From Pseudomonas syringae (GTDB lineage: Bacteria; Pseudomonadota; Gammaproteobacteria; Pseudomonadales; Pseudomonadaceae): a DNA stretch of 64,000 bases. Shown in pieces: positions 1-8,022 of this stretch. Below the pieces are notes generated by a model. It was not told where the DNA came from. It saw only the letters and a program-made list of their open reading frames with translations, and searched no databases. The DNA is taken from NCBI RefSeq assembly GCF_000737245.1, contig NZ_JPQU01000028.1:36480-100479 (forward strand). The letters run 5' to 3'. The translations under genes and the position numbers were made by a program. Position 1 is the stretch's first letter; each line of letters opens with the position of its first letter.

Positions 1-896
1 CCGCAGAAACCGCCACTGACTACATTCGCTTGCGGGGAGTTCAGGCCAAGCTTGGCGTAGCGCGGCAGAACCTTGAAATCGCCCGGCAGAGCCGCCAGTT
101 GACCCAGACGCGTTTCGAAAATGGCGTGACCACGAATCTCGACACCTCCAACGCTGCGGCCCAGGTGGCGAGCATCGAGGCCGTGCTTCCCGAACTGAGC
201 GCCGAGCAGGATCGACTGATCAATGCCCTGAGCTACTTGCTCGCCGCACCGCCCCAGGCATTGAACGCTGAGCTGATTGAACCCAAAAGCATCCCTCATC
301 CAGCACCGGATGTACCCTTGGGTGTGCCGTCGGAACTGGCGCAACGCCGTCCCGATATTCAGCAAAGTGAAGCGGCGCTGCATCAGGCGACGGCAGAAAT
401 CGGCGTTGCCCAGGCTGACTTTTATCCCCGAATCAGCCTCGGAGCCAGCTTTGGTACTCAGGCAAAGGACGGTGCGGATGTGGGCAGCTGGAGCTCACGG
501 CAATGGTCGTACGGGCCAAGCCTGTATTTGCCGATTTTTCAAGGTGGACGTCTGACCGGCACGCTGGAATTGCGCAAAAAGCAGCAACAGCAAGCAGCCC
601 TGAGCTACCAGCGCGTGGTGCTTGGTGCCTGGCATGAAGTGGATAACGCCATGACGGACTATGCCGCGCAGAAACAACGGCACAGCGCGCTGATGGAAGC
701 TGTCAGCCAGAACAACATCGCCTTGAGCACCGCCAGGGATCGCTACACCCAGGGCGCTGCAGACTTCATCAACGTGCTGGGTGTGCAACGTGCCTTGCTA
801 GAGACTCAGAGTGCTCTGGTGGACAGCGCGACGGCGGCGGCGATTGATCGGGTTCGGTTGTATCGGGCGTTGGGCGGGGGTTGGCCGAAGGGCTGA
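1..896 (+). CDS. Outer-membrane efflux factor, NodT/OprM family (5' end outside window)
   Basis: This is the C-terminal part (about 297 codons, read in frame from base 3) of a TolC-like outer-membrane channel of the NodT lipoprotein family, which joins an RND or EmrAB-type pump to the outside. Visible features are the coiled-coil repeat with alanine- and glutamine-rich heptads, the typical PSELAQRRPDI segment that opens the second repeat, and a late segment with LPIFQGGRL and GVQRALLETQ. The frame ends at TGA 894-896 with GGGWPKG, a usual C-terminus for the family. The N-terminal lipobox and the pump genes must lie left of the window. The family is certain; the exported substrate is not known. 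Confidence 0.9.
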   Translation, partial: AETATDYIRLRGVQAKLGVARQNLEIARQSRQLTQTRFENGVTTNLDTSNAAAQVASIEAVLPELSAEQDRLINALSYLLAAPPQALNAELIEPKSIPHPAPDVPLGVPSELAQRRPDIQQSEAALHQATAEIGVAQADFYPRISLGASFGTQAKDGADVGSWSSRQWSYGPSLYLPIFQGGRLTGTLELRKKQQQQAALSYQRVVLGAWHEVDNAMTDYAAQKQRHSALMEAVSQNNIALSTARDRYTQGAADFINVLGVQRALLETQSALVDSATAAAIDRVRLYRALGGGWPKG

Positions 897-1087
897 AGAC
901 AACATCTGCCCGGCGCCCTGGAGGATATTGCCTATCATGTACTGCCAGCGTTGCAGCGCCGGGGTCTGTTGCGCACCGAATAAAAGGGCAACCCACATCG
1001 GGACAATCTGGGCCTGCAACGTTCCGCGCATCGCCGTCAGCACGAGCCGGTCTGACCTGCGCGCCATTACAAAAAGTGAGAACCACC

Positions 1088-2125
1088 ATGACGTATACCG
1101 CTGCCGAAAACCGCTACGAGCAAATCCCCTACCGCCGCACTGGCCGCAGCGGGCTGGTATTACCTGCCCTGTCCCTCGGCCTGTGGCACAACTTTGGCGA
1201 CAGCACGCCCATCGACACCCAGCGGGCCATGCTGCGCACCGCGTTCGACCTTGGCATCAACCACTTCGATCTGGCCAACAATTACGGCCCTCCGTATGGC
1301 AGCGCTGAAGTCAATTTCGGTCGGCTTTTTCGTGAGGACTTCAAGCAGTATCGCGACGAGCTGATCATTTCCACCAAGGCCGGTTGGGACATGTGGCCAG
1401 GGCCTTATGGTCAGGGCGGTGGGTCGCGCAAATACGTGCTGGCCAGCCTCGATCAAAGCCTGCAGCGGTTGGGCCTGGACTACGTGGACATTTTCTATTC
1501 CCACCGTTTCGATCCGGACACACCACTGGAAGAAACCGCCAGCGCCCTGGCCACCGCTGTGCAACAGGGCAAGGCGTTGTACATCGGTATCTCGTCTTAT
1601 TCAGGGGCCAAGACCCGGGAAATTGCCGAGCTGCTCAAAGGCTGGAAAGTGCCACTGCTGATTCACCAACCGGCGTACAACCTGCTCAATCGCTGGGTCG
1701 AGAAAGACCTGCTGCAAACCACAGAACAACTCGGCGCCGGGGTAATTGCGTTTACCGCCCTGGCTCAAGGGCTGCTCACCGACAAATACCTCAATGGCGT
1801 GCCGCAGGATGCCCGGGTTAATCGCCCCGGTGGCGGCTCATTGCAGGCCTCGCATTTATCCGAAGCCAACATCGCCCACGTTCGGGCGCTGAACGAAATC
1901 GCCAAACGCCGCGGCCAGAGCCTGGCGCAAATGGCCCTGGCCTGGACCTTGCGCGACTCGCGAGTCACTTCGGCACTGATCGGCGCCAGCCGCCCGGAGC
2001 AAATCATCGAAAACGTCGCCGCCCTGAAAAACCTCGAATTCAGTCAGCAAGAGCTGGCCGAAATCGACCGCTTCGCCCAGGAAGGCGGAATCAACCTGTG
2101 GGAAAAGCCGTCGTTGGCGGAGTGA
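1088..2125 (+). CDS. Aldo/keto reductase, YghZ-like
   Basis: 345-residue NADPH-dependent aldo/keto reductase, most like YghZ (L-glyceraldehyde 3-phosphate reductase group, AKR14), a cytosolic enzyme that reduces small aldehydes such as methylglyoxal. The catalytic tetrad is visible: D61 and Y66 in FDLANNYGPPYGS, K97 in ISTKAGW, and H139 in DIFYSHRFD. The C-terminal cofactor-binding segment SALIGASRPEQIIENV is also present. The ATG at 1088 is chosen because the family starts with the R/K-x-x-G-x-S-G-L-x-L-P block about 20 residues in; the frame stays open upstream but does not look like family sequence. It stands alone, 190 bases after the efflux gene. The true substrate cannot be told from sequence. 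Confidence 0.9.
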   Translation: MTYTAAENRYEQIPYRRTGRSGLVLPALSLGLWHNFGDSTPIDTQRAMLRTAFDLGINHFDLANNYGPPYGSAEVNFGRLFREDFKQYRDELIISTKAGWDMWPGPYGQGGGSRKYVLASLDQSLQRLGLDYVDIFYSHRFDPDTPLEETASALATAVQQGKALYIGISSYSGAKTREIAELLKGWKVPLLIHQPAYNLLNRWVEKDLLQTTEQLGAGVIAFTALAQGLLTDKYLNGVPQDARVNRPGGGSLQASHLSEANIAHVRALNEIAKRRGQSLAQMALAWTLRDSRVTSALIGASRPEQIIENVAALKNLEFSQQELAEIDRFAQEGGINLWEKPSLAE

Positions 2126-2438
2126 AATCAAAGCCTGCTGCAGCTCCCCGGTGAAAGCGGTTCGGTCGCAAGACCACTGACTTTTGCCGGGGATGTTGGT
2201 TAGCGCAGTCGGTCGACTTTCGGTGGGACGCAACAGGTCTTACGGCCGTTTGACTCGACTCGTGAACTTATCAAGCTGATATGAGAGGGCTCAATACATG
2301 CAATATTTTTATAATAACCTTAGCTCGAAATAGAATTTCACAGGCCGCTCTTATAGCCATATGTTGCAGGTACGGACCGGGGACACCTCCCCGAGCGCGT
2401 CCAACCCCATGCGGTATGACTACAAGAAGGAGCGGTTC
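2126..2438. other. Intergenic, 313 bases, upstream of the SsuD-like gene
   Basis: No convincing gene. The middle part (about 2295-2340) is AT-rich and includes a TATAAT at 2310-2315, but no good -35 hexamer lies at the right distance, so it is not called a promoter. A CATATG palindrome sits at 2359-2364. The segment close to the next gene has AAGAAGGAG, the ribosome binding site of the SsuD-like gene. Confidence 0.5.
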
Positions 2439-3527
2439 ATGAGCATCGAATTCATCGGTTACATCGCCACCCAGCCGGGCTCGGAAATCCACCCACGCAG
2501 CGGCCCGACCATCCAGCCGGAGTACGTCGCAAAGGTCGCCAGGGCCCATGAGGACGCTGGCTTTGATCGCGCTCTGGTGGCCTACCATTCCAATAGCCCG
2601 GACAGCGCCTTCGTTGCAGCCCACGCCTCAAGCGTGACCACAAAACTGAAGTTCCTTATCGCCCATCGGCCTGGCTTCATTTCGCCTACCGTGGCTGCCC
2701 GGCAGTTCGCGACCCTTGATGTATTCAATGGCGGGCGCACTGCGATCCACATCATTACCGGTGGCGATGATAAGGAACTGCGTGCCGACGGCAGCCATAT
2801 CGGCAAGGACCAGCGTTACGCACGCACCGATGAATATCTGGGCATCGTGCGTCAGGAATGGACCAGCGAAACACCCTTCGATCACCAGGGCGAGTATTAC
2901 CAGTTTGAAGGCGCGCACTCGCTGGTGAAATCTCCCCAGCTGCCGCACATACCGGTGTATTTCGGCGGGTCTTCCCCAGCTGCAATCGCCGTGGCGGGCA
3001 AGCATGCCGATGTCTATGCGCTATGGGGCGAGACGTACGATCAGGTCCGAGCGGTAGTCAAAGAGGTGCGTGCCGAAGCCGCCAAACACGGCCGGACCGT
3101 ACGTTTCAGCCTGTCGCTGCGGCCGATTCTGGCGGAAACGGAAGAGAAAGCCTGGGCCCGTGCCGACAGCATTCTGGAACGCGCCAAAGCCATCGCCGAA
3201 GGCAACGGTTTCGTGCGCCGTGAACCACCCAACGAAGGCTCGCGCCGCCTGCTGGCCGCTGCCGCACAAGGTTCCCGGCTGGACAAGCGCCTGTGGACCG
3301 GCATCGCAGGGTTGCTGGGCGCGCAAGGCAATTCCACCTCGCTGGTCGGTACCCCGGAGCAAGTGGCCGAAGCGCTGCTCGACTACTACGACCTGGGGAT
3401 CACCACTTTCTTGATTCGCGGCTTCGACCCGCTGGACGACGCCATTGACTACGGCAAAAAACTCATTCCGTTGACCCGCGAACTGGTAGCCAAGCGTGGA
3501 CGTGAGGCGCAGGAGCAAGTCGCCTGA
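2439..3527 (+). CDS. LLM-class FMN-dependent monooxygenase, SsuD-like
   Basis: 362-residue flavin-dependent monooxygenase of the bacterial luciferase-like class, closest in pattern to alkanesulfonate monooxygenase SsuD, which uses FMNH2 and O2 to release sulfite from sulfonates. Family marks are KLKFLIAHRPGFISPTVAARQ near residue 70, the glycine-rich HIITGGDDKELRADG block, YFGGSSPAA near 170, and SLVGTPEQVAEAL before a C-terminal LIRGFDPLDDAIDYGKKLIP. ATG 2439 follows AAGAAGGAG. It is followed after 62 bases by an SsuA-like binding protein, which supports a role in organosulfur scavenging. No flavin reductase (ssuE) or ABC genes (ssuBC) are nearby. Other LLM oxygenases, for example for dimethylsulfone or methanesulfonate, remain possible. 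Confidence 0.85.
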   Translation: MSIEFIGYIATQPGSEIHPRSGPTIQPEYVAKVARAHEDAGFDRALVAYHSNSPDSAFVAAHASSVTTKLKFLIAHRPGFISPTVAARQFATLDVFNGGRTAIHIITGGDDKELRADGSHIGKDQRYARTDEYLGIVRQEWTSETPFDHQGEYYQFEGAHSLVKSPQLPHIPVYFGGSSPAAIAVAGKHADVYALWGETYDQVRAVVKEVRAEAAKHGRTVRFSLSLRPILAETEEKAWARADSILERAKAIAEGNGFVRREPPNEGSRRLLAAAAQGSRLDKRLWTGIAGLLGAQGNSTSLVGTPEQVAEALLDYYDLGITTFLIRGFDPLDDAIDYGKKLIPLTRELVAKRGREAQEQVA

Positions 3528-3589
3528 AATATCAGCTCTTGCGTTTCCGACCCGCTACCCGTCTTTGACTGTCTGTTTTCGAGAGCGCC

Positions 3590-4558
3590 ATGCCAAAACC
3601 CTTAGTGAGTATTCGCCTGCGTCGTCCGTTGCTTGCAGCTCTTGCCATCGCTGCTGTGTGGTCATTGATGCTACCCGCCCACGCCCGTGAAACGGTGCGC
3701 ATCGGTTATCAGAAATCCTCAACCCTGATCACCGTTCTTAAAAACCAAGGCACCCTTGAGAAAGCCCTGAACGCTGCAAACGTCGACGTCAGCTGGCATG
3801 AATTCCCCAGCGGCTTGCCCCTGCTGGAATCGCTGAACATCGGCAACGTCGACATCAGTGCCGATGTTGCCGACACCGTACCGATCTTCGCCCAGGCTGC
3901 TCAGGCAAGGCTGACTTACTTTGCCGAAGAAACCCCGTCGCCCGCAGCCCAGGCCATCGTGGTGCCGAAGGACTCACCGATCCAGAGTCTGGCCGATCTG
4001 AAAGGCAAAAAGGTCGCAGTCACCAAGGCGGCGGGCACTCACTATCTGCTGATCGCGGCACTGACCAAGGGTGGTCTGAAGTTCTCGGATATTCAGCCTG
4101 CTTACCTGACCCCGGCTGATGGCCGCGCCGCCTTTGAAAACAACAAGGTGGATGCCTGGGTAACATGGGAGCCCTTTCTCACCAGCGTGCAACGCCAACT
4201 GCCAACTCGCACCCTGGCCGACGGCACTGGCCTGGCCAGCTATAAGCGCTATTACCTGACCAGCACGCTCTACGCCAAGGCTCACCCTGAAGTGCTCAAG
4301 CTGGTGTTTGATCAACTGCAGAAGGCCGGCCAGTGGGTTAAAGGCAACCCGAAAGAAGCTGCCGCCGTGCTCGGCCCGCTGTGGGGCAACCTGGATACCG
4401 CCACGGTGGAAATCGCCAATAGTCACCGTAGCTATGAGGTGCGACCGGTGAAGGTCGATCAACTCGGCGAACAACAGAAAATCGCCGACGCATTCTTTGC
4501 CGCCGGGCTGCTACCCAAAGCGGTGGATGCCAAGGATGTGGAGATCTGGCAGCCGTAA
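3590..4558 (+). CDS. Sulfonate/nitrate/taurine ABC transporter substrate-binding protein, SsuA-like
   Basis: 322-residue periplasmic binding protein. A twin-arginine-free signal peptide of about 32 residues (RRPLLAALAIAAVWSLMLPAHA) should be cleaved after AHA. The mature part follows the SsuA pattern: VRIGYQKSSTLITVLKNQGT, EFPSGLPLLESLNIGNVDI, DLKGKKVAVTKAAGTHYLL and VDAWVTWEPF. SsuA proteins bind aliphatic sulfonates and pass them to SsuBC. Here no permease or ATPase is next door, so it must work with components encoded elsewhere or have been left alone. It is probably co-transcribed with the monooxygenase 62 bases upstream. Ligand specificity is inferred only from this pairing. Confidence 0.87.
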   Translation: MPKPLVSIRLRRPLLAALAIAAVWSLMLPAHARETVRIGYQKSSTLITVLKNQGTLEKALNAANVDVSWHEFPSGLPLLESLNIGNVDISADVADTVPIFAQAAQARLTYFAEETPSPAAQAIVVPKDSPIQSLADLKGKKVAVTKAAGTHYLLIAALTKGGLKFSDIQPAYLTPADGRAAFENNKVDAWVTWEPFLTSVQRQLPTRTLADGTGLASYKRYYLTSTLYAKAHPEVLKLVFDQLQKAGQWVKGNPKEAAAVLGPLWGNLDTATVEIANSHRSYEVRPVKVDQLGEQQKIADAFFAAGLLPKAVDAKDVEIWQP

Positions 4559-4586
4559 GCTCGACCTGTGGAGACACTGGATCTGT

Positions 4587-4641
4587 AGGCGCTGCCGAAG
4601 GCTGCGAATAGCGGTGTGCCAGGCTCATCGCCTTCGACAGC
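4587..4641. repeat. REP-like element, copy A
   Basis: GC-rich imperfect inverted repeat: GCTGCCGAAGGCTGCGAA at 4591-4608 faces GCCTTCGACAGCC at about 4630-4642. The same 18-mer recurs exactly at 63855-63872, so this is a dispersed repeat rather than a local terminator. It lies in the gap between the SsuA-like gene and the AEC carrier. Confidence 0.5.
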
Positions 4642-4695
4642 CAGGATCAACCACGGTAATAATGCGTGCACATTTTCCAGCCGGAGCCTTCAGCC

Positions 4696-5595
4696 GTGGC
4701 CGTCCCGCACGCTATTTTGCCGATCTTTCTCTTGATTGTTCTGGGCTACTTCCTTCGCCAGCGAGGCACGCTCACGGCGGAAAGCAACAAAGCCTTCGGC
4801 GAAATAGCGTTCAAGATCTTTATGCCCATGGTGTTGTTCACCGGCATGGCCAAGGCCCCGCTGCATGACGGCTTGAACATGACGATTCTGGCGGCTTATT
4901 TCATCCCGGCCCTGATCATTTTCGCCGGGGTGAACCTGGTAGCGCACCTGCGTATCGGCCATCCAACCCCTTTCGGACTGACCGCCGCGTTTGGCAACAA
5001 TGGGTTGATCGGCATCGCGCTGATTGCCAGCTTGTTCGGCAATCCAGGTTTGGTGCTGCTGTTCACGATCCTGGCAGTGCACAGCTTGCTACTGTTCAGC
5101 TTCCAGAGCCTTTACAACAGCTTTGCCAGCGGCGAGCCATTCAGCTTCAAGACCCTGATCGCCAGCCTGGCCAATCCGATGATCATCGGCCTGTTGCTGG
5201 GCGTACTGCTTAATCTGTCGGGCTTGAGCCTGCCCTTGTGGGCCGACCACCTGACGACGTGGCTGGCTCAAGCAGCCCTGCCCAGTGCCCTGATCGTCCT
5301 GGGCGCCAACCTCGCTGGTTTCCGCTTGCGCCCCAGCGTCGAAGCCATCGGCATCACGGTCGCCAAACTGCTGATCATGCCGCTGCTGGTGTTGCTGACC
5401 TGCAAGGTCTTGGGCGTCAGCGGCACACCCCGGGCCGTGCTCATGCTGATGGCAGCCAATCCCTGCGGCGTGAACGTGCTGGGCTTCGCTCGCACCCAGG
5501 AGGATGTGCAAAAAACCAGCTCGGCGATTTGCCTGTCGACACTTTTTTCCGCGGCGACCTTGCCGATGTGGATGTGGATCAATGGCTGGGTGTGA
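4696..5595 (+). CDS. AEC family transporter (auxin efflux carrier-like permease)
   Basis: Inner-membrane permease of the AEC/bile-acid-sodium-symporter superfamily, about 299 residues with ten predicted hydrophobic segments in two inverted halves. Typical marks are the start HAILPIFLLIVLGY, FGNNGLIGIALIASLFG, the conserved centre LANPMIIGLLLGVLLNLSG, LVLGANL-like IVLGANLAGF, and PCGVNVLGFA in the last third. The GTG at 4696 is preferred because a GGAG lies nine bases upstream and the family begins right there; a GTG at 4666 in the same frame is possible. Members export or import carboxylates such as malate or malonate; the substrate here is unknown. Its place after the sulfonate genes does not by itself imply a sulfur role. 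Confidence 0.87.
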   Translation: MAVPHAILPIFLLIVLGYFLRQRGTLTAESNKAFGEIAFKIFMPMVLFTGMAKAPLHDGLNMTILAAYFIPALIIFAGVNLVAHLRIGHPTPFGLTAAFGNNGLIGIALIASLFGNPGLVLLFTILAVHSLLLFSFQSLYNSFASGEPFSFKTLIASLANPMIIGLLLGVLLNLSGLSLPLWADHLTTWLAQAALPSALIVLGANLAGFRLRPSVEAIGITVAKLLIMPLLVLLTCKVLGVSGTPRAVLMLMAANPCGVNVLGFARTQEDVQKTSSAICLSTLFSAATLPMWMWINGWV

Positions 5596-5649
5596 GCTGT
5601 TGGGAAAGGTCTGGACTGCCCGGATATGTGGGCCTGTGCAGTCACACAG

Positions 5650-5672
5650 GCTTCAGCTGGATTGAAGCTTTT
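5650..5672 (+). terminator. Probable rho-independent terminator after the AEC gene
   Basis: Six-base-pair stem GCTTCA/TGAAGC with a seven-base loop, followed by TTTT at 5669-5672. It sits between the convergent AEC and mqsA genes. Confidence 0.55.
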
Positions 5673-5684
5673 GGTGTTGCAGAA

Positions 5685-6092
5685 TCACGCCGTTCGCACT
5701 TCGCTCAATAGCTCAGGATGGCGATCAAGCAACATGAGCAGCTTGATCAGCGCCACGGGCGGCTTGGTCTTTCCGTTCTCGTAGCGAGAGAAGGCATTGA
5801 TACCGCCACCAAAAATTTCCGCCGCCTCCCGCTGATCCAGAGCGAGTTTTTTGCGTACTGTGGTGATGAATGCCGGGTCAACAATCGAGGCATTCACTTG
5901 CTTGTTGAATACCAGCATTGCAGCACTCACTCGGGCGGATTCCCATGCCTCCAGAATCGCTTCGCCACAAGCAGCGCAATAGACACCGGTTACCGAATGG
6001 ATGACCGTGGACTCGGTTTTGTAGGTGTACGGCATGTCGCGAGTATCATGCACCGCCTCGGCTGCACCACAAGATGGACATTTCATGTTCAT
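5685..6092 (-). CDS. mqsA: MqsA-type antitoxin and transcription repressor
   Basis: 135 residues with the two-part layout of MqsA. An N-terminal zinc domain has C5-x2-C8 and C39-x2-C42 (MKCPSCG and YCAACGE). A C-terminal helix-turn-helix (about residues 70-120) contains LALDQREAAEIFGGGINAFSRYENGKT, split here by the family-typical GGG turn. In E. coli, MqsA neutralises the MqsR RNase and represses mqsRA by binding an AACCT-N3-AGGTT palindrome, and such a palindrome lies upstream at 6398-6410. The start ATG overlaps the TGA of mqsR as ATGA, so the genes are translationally coupled. mqsR is broken by a frameshift, so this antitoxin may now be an orphan repressor. Confidence 0.93.
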   Translation of the reverse strand: MNMKCPSCGAAEAVHDTRDMPYTYKTESTVIHSVTGVYCAACGEAILEAWESARVSAAMLVFNKQVNASIVDPAFITTVRKKLALDQREAAEIFGGGINAFSRYENGKTKPPVALIKLLMLLDRHPELLSEVRTA

Positions 6093-6386
6093 AGCTCCTT
6101 GAAGGACACGATGAGCACGTCATCAATGACCGTGAGTTTCAGGTAAACCTCGCCGCCAGCTGTTGATGGCCGGTAAACGTCCTGCCAGATTTTGTGATCC
6201 GCATGAGTGGTCATGCTCTTGTAGAAATCCGCAGGAATCAGCGACATTGACAACCTGGACAATTGCTTCGAAGTCGAAACCTAACGCTGCACCGCCAACA
6301 AGTGCTGACGAAGTCCCGCTTACCCTTCCTTGTGCAACTAACTTTTTGATGATCGCAAGCTTGCAATGAGGTGCTGATTTCACCAT
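6089..6386 (-). pseudogene. mqsR: mqsR toxin gene, disrupted by a one-base frameshift
   Basis: Read from ATG 6386 the frame gives a good MqsR N-terminus (APHCKLAIIKKLVAQG, then ALGFDFEAIVQVV). After codon 46 or so it becomes meaningless. The next frame continues MSLIPADFYKSMTTHAD, KIWQDVYRPST, GGEVYLKLTVIDDVLIV and SFKEL, ending in TGA at 6091-6089. Removing one A from GTCAATG (a T at 6247 or 6248 on the plus strand) restores a 98-residue protein, the same length as E. coli MqsR. MqsR is a GCU-specific mRNA interferase. No slippery heptamer is visible at the site, so programmed frameshifting is unlikely; a natural loss-of-function mutation or a base-call error are the choices. Confidence 0.88.
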
Positions 6387-6397
6387 GGCCGGAAACT

Positions 6398-6410
6398 AAC
6401 CTACTAGGTT
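6398..6410. promoter_or_regulatory. MqsA operator palindrome
   Basis: AACCTACTAGGTT is an exact match to the MqsA site AACCT-N3-AGGTT described in E. coli, 12 bases upstream of the mqsR start. A further AGGTT half-site lies at 6424-6428, in the place where a second, weaker operator would be expected. Confidence 0.8.
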
Positions 6411-6516
6411 TAATTTGGCAAGTAGGTTAAATCAGCATCCACCTGGAAGATCCATAAATAGTTACCGCAGGCCCATCACAGAAGCGAGGGTCGATTCCAT
6501 CTGGGGCTTGCTCTCT

Positions 6517-7101
6517 TCAAACCCCCAAAAGCCGCTTCGTCGTCGTCATCGCATTGTTCAATGACTGGCCGGTACGTTGCAGCTTGTTGAGCAAACTGGC
6601 GCCCAGCCAAAGCTGGTAGAGGGTTTCAGCCAGTTGACGGGCGTCGCCGTCAGGCAGGGTTTTATCGGCTTGGCCTTGCTCAATGCTGGTGGTAATGCGC
6701 GATACCACTTGCTCCGCTCCGTCACGCAAGGTGACTCGCATGGCTTCGGACAAATCCGAAACCTCGGCGCTGAGCTTCACCACCAGGCATTCATCGCCGT
6801 ACTCGCCCAGCACGCAGCGGTCCTGCCAACCCTGCCAATAGCCCATCAGCCGCTCGCGGGCAGACAGACCGGGTAGCGTCAGACGTCGCTCCATGTCGGC
6901 GAGGTAGCCGACAAAGTAGTCCTCCAGTAAAGCCTGGCCGTACAGCTCTTTGGATTTGAAGTAGTGATAGAACGAGCCCTTGGGCACGCCAGCGGTTTGC
7001 AGGATCTCGTTCAGCCCGACACTGGTGAAGCCTTTCTCAGCCATCATTCGATGGCCGGTGTCGATCACATGTTGGCGGGTATCGTCGTAGGTCGGTTTCA
7101 T
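6517..7101 (-). CDS. TetR family regulator, NemR-like
   Basis: 194-residue TetR/AcrR repressor. The N-terminal helix-turn-helix shows GFTSVGLNEILQTAGVPKGS followed by FYHYFKSKELYG. The ligand domain is of the type seen in NemR and related electrophile-sensing regulators. The ATG at 7101 is chosen because the frame upstream holds no TetR sequence. It is divergent from a DJ-1/PfpI-like gene, with an Old Yellow Enzyme gene next. The motif GACTGGTCTA occurs upstream of its own start, upstream of the DJ-1-like gene and upstream of the reductase gene, which is strong context for autoregulation and control of both. The inducer is inferred to be a reactive electrophile; cysteines C88 and C96 region (RCVLGEYGDECLVV) are candidates for sensing. 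Confidence 0.87.
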   Translation of the reverse strand: MKPTYDDTRQHVIDTGHRMMAEKGFTSVGLNEILQTAGVPKGSFYHYFKSKELYGQALLEDYFVGYLADMERRLTLPGLSARERLMGYWQGWQDRCVLGEYGDECLVVKLSAEVSDLSEAMRVTLRDGAEQVVSRITTSIEQGQADKTLPDGDARQLAETLYQLWLGASLLNKLQRTGQSLNNAMTTTKRLLGV

Positions 7102-7122
7102 GAGGCTCGCAGTAGCAAACAA

Positions 7123-7135
7123 TAGACCAGTCGTA
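7123..7135 (-). promoter_or_regulatory. TetR (NemR-like) operator, copy 1
   Basis: On the minus strand this reads TACGACTGGTCTA, 22 bases before the tetR start codon. It shares 13 of 14 bases with copy 2 at 7197-7211. Position and repetition support autoregulation. Confidence 0.65.
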
Positions 7136-7196
7136 TATTTCAGTGAGCAGGAGTTTGCCACATCTCCCCGCAAAAAACCCTAGACGAAAAAAATCA

Positions 7197-7211
7197 TAGA
7201 CGACTGGTCTA
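7197..7211 (+). promoter_or_regulatory. TetR (NemR-like) operator, copy 2
   Basis: TAGACGACTGGTCTA, with inverted arms TAGAC/GTCTA around five bases. It lies about 98 bases before the DJ-1/PfpI-like gene and points the same way as copy 3. Confidence 0.68.
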
Positions 7212-7308
7212 TTTTGAACTTAAGCTGAGCCCCGACGACAAATTCTTCGGATGCCGACGACGAGCCAATCAATGGCCGCCGGTAACATCCACCAATCCAG
7301 GGTGCGCT

Positions 7309-7986
7309 ATGAAAATATTGATGGTTCTGACTTCACACGATCAACTCGGCAATACCGGCAAGAAAACCGGCTTCTGGCTCGAAGAGTTCGCAGCTCCCTA
7401 TTACGCCTTCAAGGACGCCGGCGCGGACGTGACGCTGGTCTCGCCAGCAGGTGGCCAGCCACCGCTGGACCCTAAAAGTGACGAGCCCGATGCACAGACG
7501 GCCGAAACCGATCGCTTCCGTAACGACCCATCCGCGCAGCAGGCACTGGCCCACACCGGCCTCTTGTCGGACGTCCGCGCTGATGATTTCGACGCCGTGT
7601 TTTATCCAGGTGGCCATGGTCCACTCTGGGACCTGGCCGAAGACAAGCACTCAATCGCGCTGATCGAAGCCTTTGATCGCAGCAACAAGCCACACGGTTT
7701 TGTCTGCCACGCACCGGGCGTATTGCGTCACGTGATGGCCGAGAATGGCAAACCATTGATCCAGAATCGTGACGTGACTGGCTTCACCAACGCCGAAGAG
7801 GCTGCGGTTGGCCTGACTGACGTGGTGCCGTTCCTGATCGAAGACGAGTTCCAGAGCCTCGGCGGGCGCTACTCCAAAGTGGCCGACTGGCAGGTTCACG
7901 TCGTGGCTGACGGGCAACTTGTCACCGGCCAGAACCCTGCCAGCTCCGCTGCCGTCGCAGAGAAACTGTTGAAGATGCTCGGCTGA
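7309..7986 (+). CDS. Type 1 glutamine amidotransferase domain protein (DJ-1/PfpI/Hsp31-like)
   Basis: 225 residues of the DJ-1/PfpI superfamily. The nucleophile elbow is GFVCHAPG with Cys133; an upstream acidic partner is in FYPGGHGPLWDLAED, and the first strand MKILMVLTSHDQLGNTGKKTGFWLEE is typical of the Hsp31/YDR533C-like branch. Members act as glyoxalase III, chaperones or deglycases, removing methylglyoxal damage. ATG 7309 is preceded by CAGGGTGCG, a modest binding site. The gene ends at 7986 and is closed by a strong terminator before the reductase gene, which has its own copy of the TetR operator. The two genes are therefore probably co-regulated but separately transcribed. The chemical activity is inferred from family only. 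Confidence 0.88.
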   Translation: MKILMVLTSHDQLGNTGKKTGFWLEEFAAPYYAFKDAGADVTLVSPAGGQPPLDPKSDEPDAQTAETDRFRNDPSAQQALAHTGLLSDVRADDFDAVFYPGGHGPLWDLAEDKHSIALIEAFDRSNKPHGFVCHAPGVLRHVMAENGKPLIQNRDVTGFTNAEEAAVGLTDVVPFLIEDEFQSLGGRYSKVADWQVHVVADGQLVTGQNPASSAAVAEKLLKMLG

Positions 7987-8022
7987 GTCCTTCGCTGACG
8001 CGTTTGCACTTCCCTGCATGAA

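Noticed and set aside
6241..6251. Programmed frameshift producing MqsR
   Set aside because: The junction GTCAATGTC is not a slippery heptamer and no stimulating stem or internal Shine-Dalgarno is evident.
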